DNA from: Platanthera guangdongensis | Lineage: Eukaryota; Streptophyta; Magnoliopsida; Asparagales; Orchidaceae | Direction of reading: 5' to 3' | Length of the DNA stretch: 64,000 nt | NCBI GenBank assembly: GCA_039583875.1 | Contig: CM077166.1 | Coordinates: forward strand, 88,844,564-88,908,563 | Shown here: positions 32,141 through 43,916 of the stretch, piece by piece | Layout of the letters: each line of letters starts with the position of its first letter | Position numbering within the stretch: position 1 is the stretch's first letter | Notes under the pieces: model-generated | Seen by the model: only the letters and a program-made list of their open reading frames with translations | Database searches by the model: none | What the model was told of the DNA's origin: nothing | Translations under genes and position numbers: made by a program

Positions 32141-35100
32141 ATGACCCGTGGACAACCCTCCGAGTCTGATGATTTTGACTTCGACCCTGAGATCGAACGC
32201 TCTCTTGCGCGTATCCGATTTCAACGCCGAAATCCTTCTTTAGATCCCGAGGAATCTATCGGAGAACCCACTGTTGTAGTTATGGCCGCGCCTAACCTTC
32301 CCCCGGCGGCCGAGCGTACTATGTCTTATTACGCCCAGCCTAACCTGGATGATTCTGGGTTGAGTATTGTTCGCCCTACGGTGGCGAATAATAATTTTGA
32401 AATAAAGTCGAGTGTCATTCAAATGGTCCAAAATGCCGTGCAGTTCGATGGAATGCCAGATGAGGACCCGAATGTTCACTTGTCCAATTTCTTGGAGATA
32501 TGCGACACCTTCAAGATTAATGGCGTCACTGATGACGCCATTCGCTTGCGCTTATTTCCTTTTTCCCTTAAGTCAAAAGCCAAGGCATGGTTGAATGCCC
32601 TCCCGCAAGGATGTATCACCACGTGGGCTGAGTTGACGGAACGGTTCCCAACGAAGTACTTTCTGCCCGCAAAAACTGCAAAGTTGCGGGCGGACATTTC
32701 TTCGTTTGTGCAAAACGATCCTGAGTCTCTATACGAGACTTGGGAACGGTTTAAGGAATTCCTCGGCCATTGCCCGCACCACGCGCTGCCAACGTGGTTG
32801 CAAGTTCAAATTTTTTATAATGGGCTGAATTTTCAGACGCGTCAAATGATTGACGCGACTGCCGGGGGTATGCTTAACAACAAAACCCCCGAGGCCGCCC
32901 AGGCTTTATTCGAAGAGATGGCTATGAACGTCTATCAATGGAACGTCGCGCGGGGACGCCCAAAGCCGGCGGCTGGTCTTTTTGAAGTGGATGCCACTGC
33001 TCTCTTGACCCTTCAAGTTGAAAGGTTAACAAAGCAGGTGGCGGAGATGTCTGCTGCCTCCTCCACTCCGCCTTGTTTTATTCCCCCTAACGTCTGCGTA
33101 GCTGAAGAGTTCGTGGAGTTCATGGGAAATTCGGGTCGTCCTCCCTTCAACCCCAATAACAACCCTTATAGTAATAACTATAATCCGGGTTGGAGGAATC
33201 ACCCCAACTTCTCGTGGAGCAACCCGAATAATGCTCAGCGTCCCCCTATTTCTTATGCACCCGGATTTCTTCCTCCTCCTCCTCCTCTTCCGAAACCCTC
33301 CCCGATGGAGGAAAATTTTTCGAAGTATATTGCGTCCAACGAGTCAAATATCTGGAACATCACCGGATCGCTAAAAACACTCGAACAACAGGTTGGACAG
33401 CTGGCGAGGATGATGTCCGAGCGCGCGCTCGGGGCACTGCCGGGAAACACGGAGCCCAATCCGCGGGAGAACACCAACGCTATAACCCTCCGTAGCGGAA
33501 AGGAGGTGGTCGATCCAAAACGGACCGACCCTCAGGTACATATTTCACCTCCGACCCCTCTTCCCCTTTCTTCTCTTACGCCGCCTTTACCAATTATAAA
33601 AGAAAAAATTATTTTAAACAAGGCCCTTCCTTATCCGCATAAGTTAGAAAACGAGCGTAAGGATGCGCAATATGAAAAATTTATTTTATTATTAAAACAA
33701 ATTCACATTAATGTTCCTTTTTGCGAGGCTATCTCGCAAATGCCCAAATATGCGAAATTTTTAAAAGAACTACTTTCTAATAAACGAAAATTAGAGGATA
33801 TCTCGAATATATCTCTCAACGTCGTCTGCTCGGCGGCCCTTACTAATAAATTGCCCACAAAACAAAATGACCCGGGACGGTTTTCCATCCCGTGCCTTTT
33901 TGGCGATATATTAGTAAAGTACGCCTTAGCTGATTTAGGGGCTAGCATTAATCTGATGCCGTTCTCGCTCTTTTCGCGTTTACGTTTGGGTACTCCTAGT
34001 CCTACGAATATGCGCATCCAATTAGCGGACCGCTCAGTTAAGTTCCCTATCGGGGTAGTGGAGGACGTCCTTGTCCGAGTCGACAAGTTTACCTTCCCGG
34101 TAGACTTCGTCATCTTAGATATCGAGGAGGACGCCGAGGTACCAATAATACTCGGTCGCCCTTTTCTCACCACCTCCCGCGCACTAATAGATGTTAGTAA
34201 TGGTAACCTTCTCCTTCGAGTAGGCGATGATCAGGTTACTTTCTTTACTAAGCCCTCGATGGACAATTTGTCATCGAGCGACAATTCCTGCTACTCTTTA
34301 GATACCTCTTTTGGAGATCGTTCTTCTCCCATTTTCGAGTCCGTATTTTTAAACGATGATATTTATGCGCTCGAAAATTTTAAATGCGATGAGGATACTT
34401 CTTTAGACTTGCCTTTCGAACCAATTGGTAAGAAAGACATAGGCATTAAAACCTCCCTAGAAGAACCGCCCATCCTAGACCTCAAACCCTTACCCGCATC
34501 ACTCAAATACGCATTTTTGGGAAAAGGCGATACGCTTCCCGTTATTATTTCTTCGGACTTGAGTGATTCGGAGACTTCCGATTTATTGGAAGTTTTATTT
34601 AAACATCGCCACGAAATTGCGTGGCAAATCTCTGACTTAAAGGGGATTAGCCCCTCCTTTTGCACCCATAAGATTTTCCTTAACGATAATTGCCGCAAAA
34701 CGATTCAGCCGCAGCGTCGTCTTAACCCAAACATGAAAGACGTCGTTAAAGCCGAAATCATTAAGTTATTAGATGCGGGGATTATCTACCCTATTTCGGA
34801 TAGTGCATGGGTTAGTCACGTGCATGTCGTGCCCAAGAAGGGCGGTCTTACCATAGTGGCGAATGAGCATAACGAGCTCGTCCCAACTCGTACTGTTACG
34901 GGTTGGCGAGTGTGCATCGATTATAGAAAACTTAATGATGCCACCCGCAAGGACCATTTCCCTCTGCCATTTCTGGACCAGATTTTAGAGCGTTTATCCG
35001 GTCATCCGTATTATTGTTTTCTTGATGGTTTATCGGGGTTTTTCCAAATCCCCATTTCCCCCGATGATCAAGAGAAAACAACTTTTACTTGCCCGTTTGG

Positions 35101-35383
35101 CACCTTCGCATATCGAAAAATGTCATTTGGACTCTGCAATGCGCCGGCTACATTCCAAAGATGTATGCTAGCGATCTTTGGCGAGCTAGTAGAAGACATT
35201 ACGGAAGTCTTTATGGATTGCTTCTCTGTTTTCGGACGCTCTTTTCCCGATTGCCTTCACAATTTAGATCGTGTCCTTCAACGGTGCGAGGACACAAGCC
35301 TTGTTTTAAATTGGGAAAAATGCAACTTTATGGTTCGAGGAGGTTTGGTCCTCGGCCATATGATTTCGTCTAAGGGGATATAG
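32141..35383 (+). pseudogene. gag-pol: Athila-C gag, protease and reverse transcriptase
   Basis: Start chosen at the ATG of M-T-R-G-Q-P-S; the frame is open 12 bases further upstream but without an ATG. The gag core runs from about residue 90 (V-I-Q-M-V-Q-N-A-V-Q-F) to 240 (M-A-M-N-V-Y-Q-W). A Pro/Asn-rich linker follows with no zinc knuckle, as is usual for Athila. The aspartic protease motif A-L-A-D-L-G-A-S has its Asp near residue 598. RT follows from about residue 880, with W-R-V-C-I-D-Y-R-K-L-N-D-A-T and F-G-L-C-N-A-P-A-T-F-Q-R-C-M. The catalytic box reads F-M-D-C (TGC at 35219-35221) where the family has F-M-D-D, so polymerase activity is not expected. The frame stops at a TAG at 35381-35383, but the same frame continues immediately. 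Confidence 0.87.
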
Positions 35384-37396
35384 GTGGATAAGGCCAAGAT
35401 AGAAATTATAGAAAAACTTCCGAATCCAACAAACGTAAAATCTATTAGGAGTTTCTTAGGCCATGCGGGCTTTTATCGATGCTTCATTCAAGATTTTTCA
35501 AAAATAACAAAGCCGCTAACTCACCTCTTGGAAAAGGAATCACGCTTCATCTTTAGTAGCGAATGCGAGTCCGCCTTTAATTTAATAAAACAAAAACTTA
35601 TCACTTCACCAATATTAGTGGCCCCTAATTGGTCCCTTCCGTTCGAGATTATGTGCGACGCTAGTGATATTGCCTTAGGTGTCGTTCTTGGCCAACGCGT
35701 AGAAAAACATTTTCATCCTATTTATTACGCTAGCAAGATGCTCACTTCCGCACAAGTAAATTACACGACAACGGAAAAGGAACTCTTAGCTGTCGTTTTC
35801 GCTTTCGATAAGTTTCGCTCGTATATAACGCTATCTAAAGTTATCGTTTTTACCGATCACTTCGCGCTTAAATATTTATTAGCTAAAAATGACGCGAAGC
35901 CCCGCCTTCTTCGATGGATTCTCCTCCTACAAGAGTTTGATTTGGAGATCCGAGATAAGCGGGGAGCGGAAAATCTAGCGGCAGACCACCTCTCCCGTTT
36001 AGAAAATCCGGGTGCGGAAGCGCTGGTCGAATCTGAAATAAATGACAGATTCCCCGAGGAACGCCTCCTTGCCATTAGTTCTTCGTCCTCTTCGCCTTGG
36101 TTCGCAGATTTTGCAAATTACTTAGTAGCGCAGGTGCTTCCAAAAGAGTTTTCCAGTCATCAAAAGAAGAAATTCTTTTCTGACTTGAAAAATTTCTTTT
36201 GGGAGGACCCATTTCTTTTTCGTATCTGCGCGGACCAAGCGGTCCGAAGATGCGTTGCGGGTGTGGAGTGCTTGCAAATTCTTAAGCATTGCCACGAGGG
36301 TCCAGCCGGGGGGCATTATCAAGCCAACCGGACCGCTCGGAAGGCGCTAGAGGCGGGCTACTTTTGGCCCACTCTCTTCAAAGACGCGCATAATTTTGTG
36401 CGCGCATGCGATAGCTGTCAGCGGTCGGGTAACATCTCTCGTCGCGACGAGATGCCCCAAAATATGTTTTTAGAGTGCGAAGTCTTCGATTTATGGGGCA
36501 TAAATTTTGTTTGCCCCCTACCTCCATCTTTCAAAAATGTGTATATTTTAGTTGCGGTCGACTACGTATCAAGGTGGGAGGAAGCGCAAGCTCTCCCCAC
36601 CAACGATGCGCGTGTCGTCGTTACATTTCTTAAAAAATTATTTTCTCGCTTCGGCATGCCTCGCGCAATTGTTAGTGATAGGGGAACGCATTTCTGTAAC
36701 GCTCTTATGGCTAAGACGTTAGCTAAATACAGAGTCACGCACAAGCTTGCCACCCCCTACCACCCGCAAACAAGTGTCCAAGTTGAGGTAGTAAATCGAG
36801 AGATTAAGCGAATTTTAGAAAAAACCGTTTCGCTAAATAGGAAAGATTGGTCCGTTAAACTCGACGATGCGTTGTGGGCATATCGGACGGCATACAAAAC
36901 CACAATTGGTTGTACACCGTTCCGATTAGTCTACGGCAAAGCGTGCCATTTACCCGTAGAATTAGAGCATCGCGCTCTTTGGGCTTTAAAACTCTTAAAC
37001 CTTGACTCCAACTTAGCCGCTCAGAATAGAAAACTGCAACTAAACGAGCTCGATGAATGGCGTGCGAATGCTTACGAGAGCAATAAATTCTATAAGGAGC
37101 GCTCTAAGTTATATCACGATCGAAAAATCAAGTCCCAAAAATTATTTTCTCCGGGCGATCTTGTCCTTCTTTACAATTCACGTCTTTGGCTTTTTCCAGG
37201 TAAATTAAAATCTAGATGTTCCGGTCCCTTTCTAGTTGAAGAAGTTTTTCCATATGGAACCGTACTCGTCTCCCACCCGGACAAAAGTTCATTTAAAGTA
37301 AACGGTCATCGGTTAAAGTCTTATATAGCAGGCGACCCAGTGATCGATTTTAGCGAAACCATAACTTTCCTCCACATTATAAACCCGCCAAAATAG
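35384..37396 (+). pseudogene. pol: Athila-C RNase H and integrase
   Basis: In frame with the preceding gag-RT after one TAG, so this is the rest of the same polyprotein and not a separate gene (its first codon is GTG). RNase H spans roughly 35640-36000 with [14 protein letters not shown] and T-D-H-F-A-L. The integrase zinc-binding H...H...C..C is at 36280-36425 (G-G-H-Y, C-D-S-C-Q-R). In the core the first acidic residue is replaced: W-G-I-N-F (AAT at 36503-36505) where the family has W-G-I-D-F. S-D-R-G-T-H-F and [10 protein letters not shown] are intact. The C-terminus ends F-L-H-I-I-N-P-P-K before TAG. With both RT and integrase active sites altered the copy should not be autonomous. Confidence 0.86.
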
Positions 37397-39178
37397 TCGA
37401 GCTACACGACTATAAACAAAGCGCTCCTGGGAGGCACCCCTCGCTTATCTTTTTCGCTCTTTCCTTATTATCTTTGCTGTTTTTTTTTCTAATAAATGCA
37501 GGGTTTCTGATCGGCCTCCCCCTACGCGTTTCAGGGAAGTTTCTACCCCCTTCCCTTTCTTTTCTTTGTATATATTGTCTTTCCTTTTTTGTTCCGCATA
37601 CTTACGATACAACATTGGGGACAATGTTGGACTTAAATATGGGGGTATTTTCGTGCTTTACTTTCTGCACTTCAATTTTTTCTGCATTTCAAAAATACAA
37701 AAAAATACATATAACAACAAAACAAAAACAAAAAACAAAAATTAAAAAACATCTTAAAATGAAAAAAAAATTTAAATGAAAAATCCAAAAAAATTTTTTG
37801 TTCTCTTTCTTTCTTTTTTCCAAAAAACTCAAAAACAATTAAAAAAAAGGAAAACAAAAAATATATTTAGTTTCACTTTGTACATATTTTTCTTTTTTTG
37901 TACATACTCTTTTCTCTCTCCCCCTTCCTCATTCTTGTAAAAACCTCTTTTTTTCTCCCTTGATTTTGTACATATAATGAAAATTCTCTTAAAAAATACA
38001 AAAAAGATAATAGGTCAAAACAAAATTCAAAAAAATTGAGAAAAACAAAAATACAAAAAAAGATAATAAATGAAAAAACAAAAAAAAATGATGATGATAA
38101 AAACTATAAAAATCAAAAAAATGTTTTGAAACAAATAAATCAAATATTCCATCCTTAACTTTCCTGTTATCCAAAACTTCCGTTTTGAATTTATTTATAT
38201 GCGAATTTGATTAATTCTTTGTTCACTACCCGTTTGTTAATTATTGAGTGAAAAATTAAAATACCCGGGGTTAAGTTTTAAAGAATTCTTTATGCTTTGT
38301 TAAAAATAGCGAACTCGTTTTAGGCACTACTTCTAATTTTTCATTGATAGGAGCACGTATATTATGTTAGGAAATAATGACTATAGAATTCAATTATACT
38401 TACTTTTAGCTTTCTGAAAAAAAATTGGAACGTACAAATTATTAAGGTTGCTCTCAAAAATTTTTAGGATTACAATCTAGTTTTCCTTTCTCCCCTTACT
38501 TTTCATGACCTACTTAGCATGAAAAATTTCTATCCTTAAAAGATCCTATGTCAATGGGAATAAGATTTCGTTCCGTAAACATAGGCACCCAATAATTTTA
38601 AAAGATTATATATAGAGTAAGAGGATAAAATTCATTACTCCTACAAATATACATTGGGTTATTTTTTTATTCTTATGAAGTTGAAAAACAAAAATTATAT
38701 TAGGAAAATAAGATTTCGTTTTCCTAATAATCCAAAATAAAAAAAATGGAGGTTCGAGAAAAAATTACCTCACCTCAAATATCAAAACCCCCTTCATAAA
38801 CCCACTACCCCCTTAGCCAATTACACGATTCTAGAATTAATTCAAGAATCTTTTTGAGAGCATAATTAGTAAATTGTATTATTTCCAGTAGCACTCGTAT
38901 AAGCTAGAGTTCTTATAATTCCAAACTATTTTCGTTAATCTAACCATTACAAATGTTGCCTTCTATTTGATTACATCAAGAAGTCTTTTGGCCAAAACTT
39001 TTGCGCTATTTAAATCATCTACATAATTTTAGGACTTAACTCTTACACCCCGTATATTTATTTCGATCTCTCTTATAATTTATTAAGCGGTAGCTAAAAC
39101 TTAGAGTTTTTTTTATTCCTTATAGATTCACCTCAAACTTTTGCTCTGGAATAGCAAAAGCCTAAGTATGGGGGTATT
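37397..39178 (+). other. Athila-C 3' noncoding region with two polypurine-like motifs
   Basis: No credible coding frame, so no envelope-like gene. 37608-37650 holds TTGGGGACAATGTTGG and AAATATGGGGGTATTT, a motif found after pol in Athila/Tat elements. 37680-38115 is very A/T-rich low-complexity sequence. The terminal tract CCTAAGTATGGGGGTATT (39161-39178) directly precedes the 3' LTR and is the likely plus-strand primer. Confidence 0.7.
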
Positions 39179-42100
39179 TGATGAATTGTAAATATACGAA
39201 TTTTTGTGCACATTAATTTAGTCATTTTCGTTTATTTTCATCGTTTTTACATATTTTTGTTCAATAAAATGCTCCTATTTTTGTAAATTTACTACTAACT
39301 CGTTTTATTTTATTTTGCAGAAAAATTTCAAAATCTGCCAAAATTGGGCAGTACACGCCCGTGACAATTTGGTCACGCCCGTGACAGGGCCGTGACAATG
39401 CATTTCCCGTGAAATTGGAGGATTTTTAAAGTACAAGCTTGACACGCCTGGCAACACGCCTGTGTCACCCGACACGGGGCGTGACCAAAGCCCATGTCGT
39501 CTCCTCTCGACACTTTCTGCTCGATGATCGTCGAGCGTCGACAGCAACAGTCACACCCAGTGTCACGCCCGTGACCTACGGCGTGACTCAATCTCAGCTC
39601 GACGATTTCAACTCGACACTTTCCGCTCGACATTCGTCGAGTGTCGAGACCAACAGTCACGCCCAGAGTCACGCCCGTGACCTGGGGCGTGCCCTTTCCA
39701 GCTAGCCCGACAAGATGCTGCCGAAGACTTTCGGCGCAACCCGCGCCCGATTCTACCTCCCCGATACGCCCAGAGTCACGCCCGTGACATGGGGCGTGAC
39801 TTCCGCAAACTCAGCCCGAAGTCAACTTTCCTGTCCAGTCGCCGGCTGCCTTCATAAATAGTACTGTCACGCCCCCCCCCCCTACACGCCCGTGACCTAG
39901 GGCGTGTACTTAGAATTTTTTGCCTATAAATTGACCATTTCTGTAAGGTCCAAGGGTTCAGATTTTTGGGCCATTTTAGTGTCTTTTTGTGGGCTGCAAC
40001 CGTGAGTTGTAAAGCTATGTAAGGAGATTTCTCCCTCTTTTCTTTCATGTTTGTTTTTGCTTTAGCTTTACCTCTTGTAATAGCTTGTAATAGTTTCCTT
40101 TAATCAATAAAAATGTTAGATTTTCTCTTCATATTTGGCTTTGGAATGAACACTTGTGCCCACTTTCCTTCTCCTTTTTATCCTTGGTTTTATCTTTGTT
40201 CTTCATTTAGTTCTTCATTTATGAAATGTGTGTGTGTGTGTATGAGTGTAATTTATTTACTTTACATGTTTTTAACTTGTCTTCATGCTTAGGTATGATA
40301 GGTTTTCCTCTTTTTCACCATGTCTTTTTCTTGAAAGAATTAGGATTTCATTCTTATGAATTTATAAATGAGATTTGAAAAGTGATTTTGTTCTTTTTTA
40401 CTTAGTTTTTCTTTTATGATTGTAAAACATCTTTTGTTCTTTTCATTTTCTTTTCACCTTTTTTATCACTTTTATAAATTATTAAGAATGAAAAAGTTAT
40501 AATTTTAATTTTTGAGCACCTTTGATTTTGACTTTATTTTGTAAAACTTTTTGCTCATTCTCTTTTTATTTGTTCTTTTTATGTATTTTGGGTAAGTTTT
40601 AGAGGTAGAAATCTTGTTATTTTAATTTATAAGAAACTTTGATTTTTCTTTGTTATTAGTGTGTGTGAGTGTATGAGAATAAATTTTCTTTTGTTCTTCT
40701 TAAATTTCATGTTGTGTGCGTGAGTGTATGAGTATAACTTTTTATTGCTTTCCTCAAATTATGTAGAGTGTGTGAGTGTAGGTGTTAAATTTCAATGCTT
40801 TCTTTTAATGCTTTCTTTTAATGTTTTGTTCAAATTATGTAGAGTGTGTGAGTGTAGCTGTTAGCTTTATTGCTTTCTTGAAATTCAAATGGAGTGTGTG
40901 TGTTTGTGTGTATTTATTTCCGCGTACTCGTTAAGAGTTAAATGGCGCATCGTTTTCATTTTCAGTCCTACTCATTTGAGTAGGACTTGTTATTTTCTTT
41001 CTTTATTTTTCCGCCGACTCACTTGAGTCAAATGGCCAGACTTTATTTCCCGCCTACTCGTTTGAGTAGGACTTGTAATTTTCTTTCTTTATTTTTCCGC
41101 CTACTCACTTGAGTTAAATGGACGGACTTTATTTCCCTGTAAATATTTGAGAAAGCACTGTAATCGCATTTATTTTCTCCTACTCAATTGAGTAGGACTC
41201 GCTTTCATTTCAGTCCTACTCGTTTGAGTAGGACTTGCAATTTTCAGCTTTTATTTACCGCCCCCACTCGTTTGAGTGGGACTCGCAAATTTTAATTATG
41301 CAAATTTCTTTTATGTGTAACTTAGTTTAGGTTTAATTTATAATTTGGAGTGTGCGTGAGTTCTCGTTTTAGTTAACTTTTTAGCTTTCTAAATGTTTGT
41401 TTTGTTTTTATGTCCCCTTCTTATAATCATTAGCGTTTAATTTCGAACTTACGACTCACTAAATTATAAGCCGTCCCCATACCGATGTGTGGTTAATCGC
41501 TATTAGCCTCGGCATCGAAGAGCATTGAGACAGTTAAAATGATTTCTAATAATTGAAGCTCATTATTTTCATTTTAATTTAAGGACTTAAGGTTTACCGC
41601 GGGTTTACGACGCGTAGGCCCACATATCGATGTGTGGGCCCTATTTCCGTAGTGCATATGCTAGCTAGCCGAGAGGCCGTGCATATTGACCGATCACCCC
41701 TGGGTAAATAGAGTTGCGTGCATACCCTCGAAAGAGGACGCGCGTAATTCTATCGGATTGGGTTCCCCACCCAATAGTGGGGTTCTTAGCGTAAAGCGGG
41801 CGTTAAGAGGAATCCTTCGTCGGACTAACGTTCGGTCGAATAGTCTTAACGTTTAGGTGAGCGATATCCCTATAGCTAGGTGAGCTCACATTTGTGAACC
41901 TCCACAGCCAAGTTGCCTAATTATTAATTTGAAAACTAAGTCCTATAATTATTAAAAATTATTTTATTCTTAATCCGATTCGATGCCGAGCGTTAACCCT
42001 TCATTGAATATTGTCTAAATCGTTTTTTCGCTCCTTTACTTTTTCCGTCTTTACTTTACTAAAAAAATCCACCTTTCTTTCAGTAAAATAATAGTCCTCC

Positions 42101-42264
42101 CGGAGGAGTAAGAATAGTCAATACGACCCCGAGAACAATACGACCTCGGTATTCCCCCGAATATCGAGTATTACTTGTGATAGGTGTACTTGCCTACCTC
42201 AGCAAGCCCGCGGCGATCGACTCACCGAACCAACCACAGTAAGAGTCTGTTCGCGGGCACATCA
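39179..42264 (+). repeat. Athila-C 3' LTR
   Basis: 3086 bp, starting TGATGAATTG and ending CACATCA. Dyad cores are at 39354, 39455, 39564, 39670, 39777 and 39885 (spacing 101, 109, 106, 107, 108). TATAAATT is at 39925 and AATAAA at 40106. Hairpins matching 30691-31010 are at about 40964-41285. Confidence 0.87.
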
Positions 42265-43170
42265 CCCATCTTATAAAAAGCCCAGAATTTAGGTGTAGAT
42301 TGAATCTGGACAACAGCTTCGACCGGAGATTCCCGAAGCTACAGGAATCCGGTGAAGACGTGTAAACCCACGATGGAAAGGTATTTCTGTGGTCCACAAC
42401 TTTCGTATTCAGACCTCAACCCAGTTTTGAAATTATCGTATTTGAAATAGGACTTGAAGTCCGCAGCGTACAGAACACAATTTCTGCATGCAGGATTTGT
42501 TGAACACCATTTTCGTTTAGCCTTTCCTGTGGCTAAGTACTTCGCCTGAAGTCGTGAAACCATTCGTTGGAAAGGTATTTTCAAGGGATTCAACTTCCGT
42601 GTTTAGCCGAAAGCCCAGATCTGGCCATATCATGCTTAAAAATGGCCACGAAGATTGCTGCGCGCAGAATACAGATTGTGCACGCATCTTAAGGCGGAAT
42701 GAACGGCATCAGTTTATCTTCCTCCTCAAGGCGATCTTCCCAAATCATTCCAGAAAATCTCCTCCCTTATTCAACCTCAAGAGGCCTTTGCTCTTCACGA
42801 AACCATCCCCCATCTCCATATAGAAGATTGGAGAGGTTTAAGACACCACTAACCAAGAGCACAAGCCCCGGATTGGCCTCACCCTAGAGAAAGCATCTTC
42901 TCACATGTCAAGACTCTTTTGAGTCGACATCTCGCCTAAATATCTACAGATCTAGCCCCAAGGGAGAGGGTAGGAAACTCAGATTGATTCCAGCGGTTCC
43001 TCCATTTCCGGCCATGGATCTCATAATTCTCCTTGGCGGCATCTTCTCCTTCACGGTGATGGCGGATTTTCTCCTGTAGAACTTGCTCCAGCAGTTTTCC
43101 CTCTCACTTGGAGTTCTCCCAGGAAATAGGGAATGAAATGAGCATCAAAATGGCTAGGGTTTTCTCTTCC

Positions 43171-43178
43171 CTTATATA
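43171..43178 (-). promoter_or_regulatory. TATA box of Tekay-2 5' LTR
   Basis: The minus strand reads TATATAAG, 22 bp downstream of the last dyad core (43201). Confidence 0.6.
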
Positions 43179-43184
43179 TGAAAA

Positions 43185-43795
43185 GTGACACGGGTAGGGA
43201 CACGCCCGTGTATTTACCCGTGCCCCGCTTGAGCGAAACGGCAACGACGGTTTTCCTGTTGGTTCAATACATGACATGGGTAGGGACACGCCCGTGTCCC
43301 GACCCGTGTCCATATGACACGGCCATGTTACTGGCCGTGTCCTTAGCCGTGTCCTTCTCTGGATACATCTCGAAGAACTCAACTCGACACACACAGAACA
43401 CGGGTAGAGACACGCCCTTGTCTCTACCCGTGTTATACAATTCGTCGATCTCGACACATAGTTCATCGATCTCGACACGCCTCGTCGAGTCCAACTCAAC
43501 ACATACGGGTAGGGACACGCTCGTGTCTCTACCCGTGTCATACACTCGATACAGTTCGTCGATCTCGACATGCCTCGTCGAGTCCAACTCAACACACACG
43601 GGTAGGGACACGCCCATGTATCTACCCGTGTCATACACTTCGTCGATCTCGACACAGATCGTTAATCTCGACACGCTCTGTCGAGTGTAACTCGACACAC
43701 ACACACACGGGTAGGGATACCACCGTGTCTCTACCCGTGTCACATTCACACGGGTAGTGACACGCCCGTGTCACTACTCGTGTCCTTCTCTGCAC
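43185..43795. repeat. Dyad array in Tekay-2 5' LTR
   Basis: Cores start at 43201, 43287, 43411, 43516, 43609, 43718 and 43761. Most units are near-perfect 32-bp inverted repeats with arms ACGGGTAGGGACACG and CGTGTCTCTACCCGT around two bases. Spacers carry TTCGTCGATCTCGACA and CTCGTCGAGTCCAACTC. Confidence 0.82.
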
Positions 43796-43916
43796 TGATT
43801 TCTCCACTCCTCCACAAGTGCAGTTCAATTCCCTGCACTTCCCAGGACTCGAGTCAACCCTCCTGACTCAAAAACACATACGAGGGTCCTAGAGCGATTC
43901 GGGAAGTTACATAAAA

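Larger units (their letters stand above)
28910..42264 (+). mobile_element. Athila-C, full-length Athila-like Ty3/gypsy element
   Basis: 13.36 kb with CCCAT duplications (28905-28909, 42265-42269), LTRs of 3078 and 3086 bp starting TGATGAATTG and ending CACATCA, tRNA-Asp-type primer site, one gag-pol frame (32141-37396) with a single in-frame stop, and a 1.8-kb noncoding 3' region ending in a polypurine tract. No envelope-like frame is seen between pol and the 3' LTR. It is the innermost and therefore the most recent insertion in this stack. Confidence 0.88.
18705..43911 (-). mobile_element. Tekay-2 chromovirus-like element, full length with an insert
   Basis: Flanked by TAAAA duplications (18700-18704, 43912-43916). 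LTRs are 3482 bp (18705-22186) and 3485 bp once the Athila-C insert is subtracted (27067-28909 plus 42270-43911). The internal region (22187-27066) holds primer site, gag with zinc knuckle, protease, RT, RNase H, integrase and chromodomain in canonical Ty3/gypsy order, all with stops or frameshifts. It is inserted in an NA-Athila LTR. Confidence 0.85.
42270..43911 (-). repeat. Tekay-2 5' LTR, 5' part
   Basis: Continues the LTR broken at 28909. It aligns with 20548-22186 and ends TGTAACTTCC (43911, minus). TAAAA at 43912-43916 is the right target duplication. Confidence 0.83.

Noticed and set aside
35384..37396. Separate second gene starting at 35384
   Set aside because: It is in frame with the preceding polyprotein after one TAG and starts with GTG, so it is the continuation of pol.
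28910..42264. Envelope gene in Athila-C
   Set aside because: The 1.8 kb between pol and the 3' LTR has no frame longer than about 100 codons and is largely A/T-rich low-complexity sequence.
18705..43911. Large segmental duplication (18.7-22.2 kb resembling 27.1-28.9 and 42.3-43.9 kb)
   Set aside because: These are the two LTRs of one element, the second split by Athila-C; boundaries and target duplications explain the similarity.
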